Below, piece by piece: positions 59,801 to 64,000 of a stretch of 64,000 nt of DNA; the first letter of the stretch is position 1; the number at the start of each line of letters is the position of its first letter. This DNA comes from Craspedostauros australis. Lineage: Eukaryota; Bacillariophyta; Bacillariophyceae; Mastogloiales; Achnanthaceae. Position numbers and translations under genes: made by a program. The stretch lies in the NCBI GenBank assembly GCA_026770025.1, contig JAMXDE010000017.1, forward strand, positions 558,001 through 622,000, read 5' to 3'. Below the pieces are notes generated by a model. That model worked only from the letters and a program-made list of their open reading frames with translations, was not told the DNA's origin and searched no databases.

Positions 59801-62336
59801 CCGGACCCGCTCCGTTACCTTGACCTATGCCGTGCATGTCGCAGTCCTCTCCCTTCGTGTAATGCCGTTGGGATACTCCGTACGCAGTACTGATGTGATG
59901 CTTGGCATCTCGTAGCGTCTTGAACATGCTGCGGGTGGCCGAGCTGTTGGCGCCTGCAGCTATCATGGCTGCGGCTGCGAAGTTGGGAACAATCCTATCG
60001 TAGCAGGATTTCGCGTCGTTGGAGCAGAATGAAACTGCCACCTTCCGTTGAAACCCTAAGTCGATAGAGAGACGTTTGTTGAGTGCGGCGCTCATTGCTG
60101 ACCTCTGCTTGCGGCTCCCAAACTGATGCTCAGAGAGCCATCCGGCTGCCTCCGCTGTTGCCATCATTTGTTTGCCCAGTCTCTTGTTGTTCAAATTGAA
60201 CTGAGCGTCCATCAATTGGATGGTACGCATTTTCTCTATGTTGAACACTTGCGCTTTCTTCAATATTTCCACGTCGGTGATATGTTGCCAGGGTGAGGGA
60301 GAGTATCCAGTCTGGTAGGGGATCTCCCGCATGCGTGAATCGACTCGCGCCAGCGTCGGGCAAATTGCTGATGCCTTGTAATGCCCAAAGTGGGGGCAGC
60401 TCGGCTCGGAGCTGGTCAGTTCGGTCTGCTTCTTCCATGCTTTTACATGATCTTCGACTGACAGCTCCGACACGTCCGGTGGCACCGGTTCTAACGACTC
60501 CAGCAAAACCTGTATCATTGGATCAATTGACTCTGGAATCTGGGTGCCGGCCTTTATCAGTTGAGGTGCCTGCTGTGGGCACCATATCCTGTCCATAAGC
60601 TTCTTGCCTTCGCCCGTCATGCATGGAGTACGGTTTGCTTGGGAGAATCGTTTCTTGTTCTCTCGTATACATGCAGTAACTATCTCGTGTTGATCGTTGC
60701 ACTCATGTACCTGGCCACTGTCGTCTGTGAACAGCACCTTGGTAGTCATGGACTTGCCACGTCCGAAGACGGCACGCAGCCGTCGCGCTTGCTCTCGCTG
60801 TTTCTCTCGATTCAACAGCAGATGCAATGCCGATTCATATTCCTGCTCTTTCGCGTCGTGTCGTTGTCGAGCCAATTGCACCAGATAGTCCTGCCGTGCT
60901 CTGTCGTGATCCTTCTTTTGTGCGTAGTAGGTCCTGTATGCTTCCACGCGCATCTGCCGGGCGTGCTGGAGTGACGTACTCTCTGGGAGGGCCGTTTTTC
61001 GGCGGGTGCGCTGGCGTAGGGATGAACTCACTTTCACGCCGGCTTGTTGTTTCACCTCCAGGGTCCAGTGCTTGATCGCGTCACGTGAATGCTGTATTTC
61101 CGTGGACCATGATACGCAACCCATCTTAAGCTTTCGACAGCTTTTCTCCGCGGATCTGCGCATCTGGTGGATCTGATCCAGAAGCTTGTCGAACTGCGTT
61201 CGTTGTGTAATCGTCAGCGTCCATCCTTGTCGTTTCACCGTTGTCCACATCTTCTCCACTCGTTGGGGTATGTTGTGCCGGGCAAACTCTTCAAGGAGTG
61301 CATCATTGTATCTCTGGACTACTCGGGGGTCGCTCAGCACCAACCGTCGGGGGGATTTGATCTTGACTGGCCTGATTCCCGCGCCTAGGATCTGCGCGAA
61401 ACTGATATCTGCCCAAATCGCTCGGTGGTCCGAGGGGATGGCGGCGCCAAAGGCAAGGTATCCCGCGCTCTCGATTTGTACCCCTTCAGAGGTGTAGATC
61501 GCATCAATGGGTGTTCCTTCGCGATTCCTTTGTTGCGTGGCCTGTCTGGCCTCACTTCCCACCCGTGCTTCAACTGCGTTCTTCATTCCGACAGCATGTA
61601 GTTGCTGGGCAGTAACGCTGTCCATCACATCGTCGTTGAGGTCAACACCCATAATGATCGTGTCGCCTTGGGACTTCCATCTCCTCAGTTCTTCCAGTAG
61701 ATCTCGTATCCATGCTTCGTGCGGGGTATCGACTCGTCCTTCTGCGTTCAACACCCTGGACTGTTGTGCCCAGACCGTGTTGTCGCCACTGGTCGAGCGG
61801 CATGGTCGGTAGGCCGCTATCGTTCTCAGCATCCTTCCTGCTTTGCCTTCCGATAGGGTCCAACACCATCTTCCCATCCCGCTTTCGTCAACACCGCTTT
61901 GGAACGTTCGGGCGGCCATCTGAGCGGTAAGCACCGTTCCTGCGCCTCCGTAAATCCTTGGGTCTCTTTTTGGTTCATGCGTGTTGTATGCGAACACGTG
62001 CTTTGACCTGGGTATTGGTGATCTGGCTCTTTCCGACCATTGATCTTGAGGCCGGACATGGTCCCACCGAATGTTGGTTTCCGCCATGCAGAGCACGTCG
62101 AGTCCGCTCGTTTGGACGAATTCGAAGATCTCGTCGTTCTTCTGTTGATACGCGTGAATCGGGATCTGAGATGCATTCTGGAACACGATCCTTATCGTGT
62201 CCTGGGTTTTAGTCCCCATCGCATCCCCGCAAGCATCGTTTAGACTGCTCGCTATTGTGTTGGCTGTGGCAGACATCATGTCGTCGCTATTACTCGGTGG
62301 TACGGACTTTCGTGTCTGGCTGTTGCCGGTTGTCAT
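56811..62336 (-). CDS. LINE-B ORF2: endonuclease, reverse transcriptase, RNase H, zinc knuckle
   Basis: 1,841 aa, uninterrupted, ATG at 62336 (MTTGNSQTRKS). AP-type endonuclease (about 48-310): IVFQNAS, MAETNIRW, GVDLND, SDHRAIW, so the metal and catalytic residues are present. Reverse transcriptase (about 650-1000): CSNDAKSCYDRI, GIGQGNGAGPAIW, SAFVDDTDLV (about 885; FVDD in place of YADD). RNase H (about 1375-1520): VSDGSFKDQRG, AYRSELAGIW, ALDGKQAL, VKGHQDD, with the D-E-D-H/D set complete. C-terminal zinc knuckle CKFCNQEETTQHVLKC (about 1630) and a Trp-rich tail. It would nick target DNA and prime reverse transcription there. No inactivating change is seen. Confidence 0.95.
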   Translation of the reverse strand: MTTGNSQTRKSVPPSNSDDMMSATANTIASSLNDACGDAMGTKTQDTIRIVFQNASQIPIHAYQQKNDEIFEFVQTSGLDVLCMAETNIRWDHVRPQDQWSERARSPIPRSKHVFAYNTHEPKRDPRIYGGAGTVLTAQMAARTFQSGVDESGMGRWCWTLSEGKAGRMLRTIAAYRPCRSTSGDNTVWAQQSRVLNAEGRVDTPHEAWIRDLLEELRRWKSQGDTIIMGVDLNDDVMDSVTAQQLHAVGMKNAVEARVGSEARQATQQRNREGTPIDAIYTSEGVQIESAGYLAFGAAIPSDHRAIWADISFAQILGAGIRPVKIKSPRRLVLSDPRVVQRYNDALLEEFARHNIPQRVEKMWTTVKRQGWTLTITQRTQFDKLLDQIHQMRRSAEKSCRKLKMGCVSWSTEIQHSRDAIKHWTLEVKQQAGVKVSSSLRQRTRRKTALPESTSLQHARQMRVEAYRTYYAQKKDHDRARQDYLVQLARQRHDAKEQEYESALHLLLNREKQREQARRLRAVFGRGKSMTTKVLFTDDSGQVHECNDQHEIVTACIRENKKRFSQANRTPCMTGEGKKLMDRIWCPQQAPQLIKAGTQIPESIDPMIQVLLESLEPVPPDVSELSVEDHVKAWKKQTELTSSEPSCPHFGHYKASAICPTLARVDSRMREIPYQTGYSPSPWQHITDVEILKKAQVFNIEKMRTIQLMDAQFNLNNKRLGKQMMATAEAAGWLSEHQFGSRKQRSAMSAALNKRLSIDLGFQRKVAVSFCSNDAKSCYDRIVPNFAAAAMIAAGANSSATRSMFKTLRDAKHHISTAYGVSQRHYTKGEDCDMHGIGQGNGAGPAIWAVISSVLFKAMTRLGHSFSLRSPSGEALPILGSAFVDDTDLVRLERRRKDSADTEAFKRIILDWGNLLRVTGGALVPEKSAWWAMQPRFDKDKWEWHDANGGTDIRIDDGHGGSADIPRRAMDQPLFTLGVFIDFDGDSDSQVQAMRKKAEDFGGRMRTAQISPEDARSALTLRFMKSIEYAMPLVQLTPSEWRYIMAPALLAALPKMGCSRTMPRDLVYGTKSLGGLGIRNPANSQLIAQIRLVFDEVHRGTQTGEMLKCSVQALKEELGIGGSLFQYPFGILGHCATLCWITGLWRQLHGTGIEVIETTESRETQREGDAFLMDLWIRQRVKGAQLYHLNMIRQKMGVLRLSDIVSADGTRIVPGVLDGTFESSTPQPWARQPKRLPSGWWREWQRWCKSLCFHGLLLHQPLGRWLRDDGSWRWWKAPYQDDIFDISVSPFLQYLPNPWRRTRRQQYTRTRAVAEIPEGAKRVSVVVTEQGIEWNGHLGLSSVPDEPADAPFPFEDMRGAMSLQEAARAANRGTLVMVSDGSFKDQRGTSVSTAYDTESERYIYCHTFVPGPPTVQSAYRSELAGIWASLAMLSIMPGLLPSAVVTIALDGKQALTQAQKDDLRPSQKDWDILTEIQMLRHEIPASLKWEWVKGHQDDTGKKLTLLEQLNVEVDRRAKQFWETTISRPHNTQWATDTVRWRIRLRGSDHSHVDPDAINELLQSNSAMQYWSSKFKWNPTQLRQVDWQTYRLARKSKSNRSSTTFITKWASGFVGVNRKLFQTGQLPSSKCKFCNQEETTQHVLKCSEHQGAWKEATDGLVGRMLEIGTSPRLVSNMRVGLVKWRRNARSSDAQSTVGWYPLLLGFLHKDWIRQQELWMKTHECRYPDAAAWAREVVRWIWKVPWEVWLARNAKVHDEENHPTMRDLRRQVQRLLQSASKDMNDSELHLLRAGRIVESGTEEQMRQWVNSMIAVQATVKARRRSRTMQAERQAMASWLGLGS

Positions 62337-62526
62337 TGTTGTTGTTGTTCCACTATTTTAGTGGTGGTGCCTCTCTTCGCGGAGGGTTTTGTGTGGTCGG
62401 GTCTGGTACCCGTCGACTAGTGCTTGTTGTTCTTTCTTGTTGATTGCGTTGTTGTTGTGTTGTGTCTTTGCTGTTCGCGTCCTTTTCGCTGTTCGTGTGT
62501 TTTCCGATTCTCTCTTTCCTTTTTTT

Positions 62527-64000
62527 CTACTCCTGGCTTGGGGCGCCGGTGCCATCTGGTGAAATTGGATCTGTCTCCATAGGATCTTCTGTGTCCTCTC
62601 TGTGTGGAACGGTCTCCTCCCTTCCATCTTCTTCGGTAACACTCGAGTTGTCACCGCTGTCTTCGTCTTCTCTGGACTTTTGTCCCTTCATCTGGTCGCT
62701 CTCATCGGTGTCCGGGCTGTCTTCCTCCAGGATGGGGTCGTCGGGATTGAAATCGGTCTTGGCCGATGGGTCCGTCGCGAACTGCTCTGGTCTGGCCGAC
62801 TTGTGCCGCACCGTGTTGCCGATGGCAGAGGAGATGTGAGCGCTCTGTTGTGCCATTGTCGCGGTCGCGAATGTGGCGACTGTGCCGTTGTCCCCGTTTT
62901 GGGTTCTCGGGTTGGCTGTCATCTCGACTTCGAATTTCAGCAAGGGCACCGGCTTCATCTTCCCGTTTTCATCCACGTACCCCTCCCATCCAACGTCTTC
63001 TGCTGACAGCCCGATCATCTCGTCCTCGTCCAGGTCTAGGAAGTGTGCGCCGGCCTGCGCCAGCTGTCCCATTTCGAGTTCCTCCTTGCTTCTGACCAGA
63101 CCGGTTTCCCAGTCAACCTCGTAGTACTCATTCTGAGCCCAGGATTCCGGAGTGAACCATCCTCTGCATTTGTGGTCGAGCTTCTTGCTGCAGAAGAACG
63201 GCAGTTTGGAGATCAGCTCTCTTGCTTCCACCTGTCTCTTGGGATGAAAGACGAAGAAGGTACGGTTGCGGTCAGACCGGTCTGTGTCGACCGAGACGAA
63301 CAACGTGTAGTCAGGATCGTCAAATGATCTGAGGTTCATGATGACTTCTCGTAGGGTGAGCCTCCAGATTGGTACCTCCACGTCCAGCTGCATGATGGAG
63401 TACACGCCCTGCGTCACCATTTTCTTTTCAAAGGCGACTTGGTGTGCTGCCATCGTGCTGAGATCTGCAAGTTCGGACGGCGGGTGATGAAAGCGTTGGT
63501 CCAGCGCATCTGGCATGAAGCGCATCTGTTTCCCGAGCAATCGAACCGTATCTGCGCGACTGTTGAACATGTCCTTCATCGCAATTCTGCAGATCGCGGA
63601 TTTGGACTCCCCACACATGATGTGTGTGGCCCTTGGCCTGCTGCGGTAGTCGTCGGATTCCGCTCTTCTGCCTCTTCTCTTCACCAGCTGTATCTCGCGT
63701 ATGCGGAGCTGGACCACACATTGATTCTGAACGAGTTCATGCTCGTTGATCACCTCTGCCAGGTCATCCGTATTCATGGTGCTGTGGCTGCCGAATAGCC
63801 ATCCTGCCGCCACAATGTTGTGTTCTTGAATATCGGATTTTCGAAAAGAGATTGCTGCTGTTGCCAGCGTGCCGTCGTCTTCAAATGCGTCAAGGTCTTG
63901 TTTGTGGGCGATCCATACCCGCGTGTACGTCATGAATCCGGTTCTTGCGTACAGGCTGTCGACAAATTGCTTCACTGTCTCGCGGTTGGTCCAGGCCACA
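62527..64000 (-). CDS. LINE-B ORF1, gag-like (5' part outside window)
   Basis: About 490 codons are visible, open to the window edge, so the true start is outside. It shares blocks with LINE-A ORF1 (RKSDIQEHNIVAAGWLFGSH; WRLTLREVIMNLR; EARELISKLPFF) and ends in an acidic Ser/Asp/Glu tail (DTDESDQMKGQKSREDEDSG...APSQE). No classic CCHC knuckle or RRM is obvious. Presumed RNA-binding protein of the retrotransposon. Confidence 0.85.
   Translation of the reverse strand, partial: VAWTNRETVKQFVDSLYARTGFMTYTRVWIAHKQDLDAFEDDGTLATAAISFRKSDIQEHNIVAAGWLFGSHSTMNTDDLAEVINEHELVQNQCVVQLRIREIQLVKRRGRRAESDDYRSRPRATHIMCGESKSAICRIAMKDMFNSRADTVRLLGKQMRFMPDALDQRFHHPPSELADLSTMAAHQVAFEKKMVTQGVYSIMQLDVEVPIWRLTLREVIMNLRSFDDPDYTLFVSVDTDRSDRNRTFFVFHPKRQVEARELISKLPFFCSKKLDHKCRGWFTPESWAQNEYYEVDWETGLVRSKEELEMGQLAQAGAHFLDLDEDEMIGLSAEDVGWEGYVDENGKMKPVPLLKFEVEMTANPRTQNGDNGTVATFATATMAQQSAHISSAIGNTVRHKSARPEQFATDPSAKTDFNPDDPILEEDSPDTDESDQMKGQKSREDEDSGDNSSVTEEDGREETVPHREDTEDPMETDPISPDGTGAPSQE

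Larger units (their letters stand above)
56700..64000 (-). mobile_element. LINE-B: intact-looking non-LTR retrotransposon (5' end outside window)
   Basis: At least 7.3 kb in minus orientation: ORF1 (from beyond the window to 62527), a 190-bp spacer, ORF2 (62336-56811) and a short 3' UTR. Both ORFs are open over their visible length. Architecture and motifs are homologous to LINE-A but strongly diverged. Because the 5' end is outside the window, target-site duplication cannot be checked. Confidence 0.9.

Overview
This is a nuclear window from a photosynthetic stramenopile (heterokont alga), most plausibly a diatom. The evidence: genes carry short GT-AG introns (about 200-280 bp, one of about 800 bp). 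Two proteins begin with a signal peptide whose predicted cleavage site is followed by an aromatic residue (TSA|F and HAHA|W), the ASAFAP-type bipartite presequence of secondary red plastids. Several secreted proteins have PTSAPT-type linkers. A Ty1/copia relic has the RQVDDFAVA reverse-transcriptase box that I associate with diatom CoDi elements. Species cannot be decided from the sequence.

Layout. 1-2.5 kb: mitochondrial citrate synthase (minus strand, 3' end outside the window), with its presequence on a separate 15-codon exon. 4-8.2 kb and 21.4-25.4 kb: two diverged copies of a segmental duplication, each with one gene for a secreted protein made of a signal peptide, a PTSAPT linker and a Cys-rich repeat domain. 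Between them sits a mobile-element cluster: a dead 8.9-kb LINE (8,627-17,486) with an exact 20-bp target-site duplication and a nested insertion in its ORF1, then a decayed copia relic with a recognisable polypurine tract and 3' LTR start (18.9-20.3 kb). 26-35.4 kb: four consecutive redox genes (ferric reductase/NOX-type oxidoreductase, a membrane-anchored cytochrome b5-like protein, glutathione reductase, and an MDR quinone-oxidoreductase-like protein). 36.9-38.3 kb: a two-exon gene for a secreted protein of unrecognised family. 38.5-43.4 kb: an intronless 1,637-aa Ser-rich protein with a C-terminal MORN-like tail. 45.8-48.4 kb: a secreted or membrane protein joining a silaffin-like Lys/Ser/Gly region, a Pro/Thr linker and a complete von Willebrand A domain. 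48.7-53.4 kb: a head-to-head pair of presumed plastid translation factors, EF-P and an ABC-F ATPase. 53.7-56.2 kb: an unrecognised secretory or plastid protein and a DUF1275 membrane protein. 56.7 kb to the end: a second LINE whose 1,841-codon ORF2 is open and keeps all its catalytic motifs, with ORF1 running off the window.

How they fit together. Host genes are ordinary metabolic, redox and plastid-translation genes plus surface or secreted proteins; mobile elements fill the spaces. The most interesting points are the silaffin-like vWA protein, the divergent EF-P/ABC-F pair, the conversion-like homogenisation of the duplicated Cys-repeat genes, and the contrast between a dead and an apparently intact LINE. 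No rRNA, confident tRNA, CRISPR array or prokaryotic operon was found.
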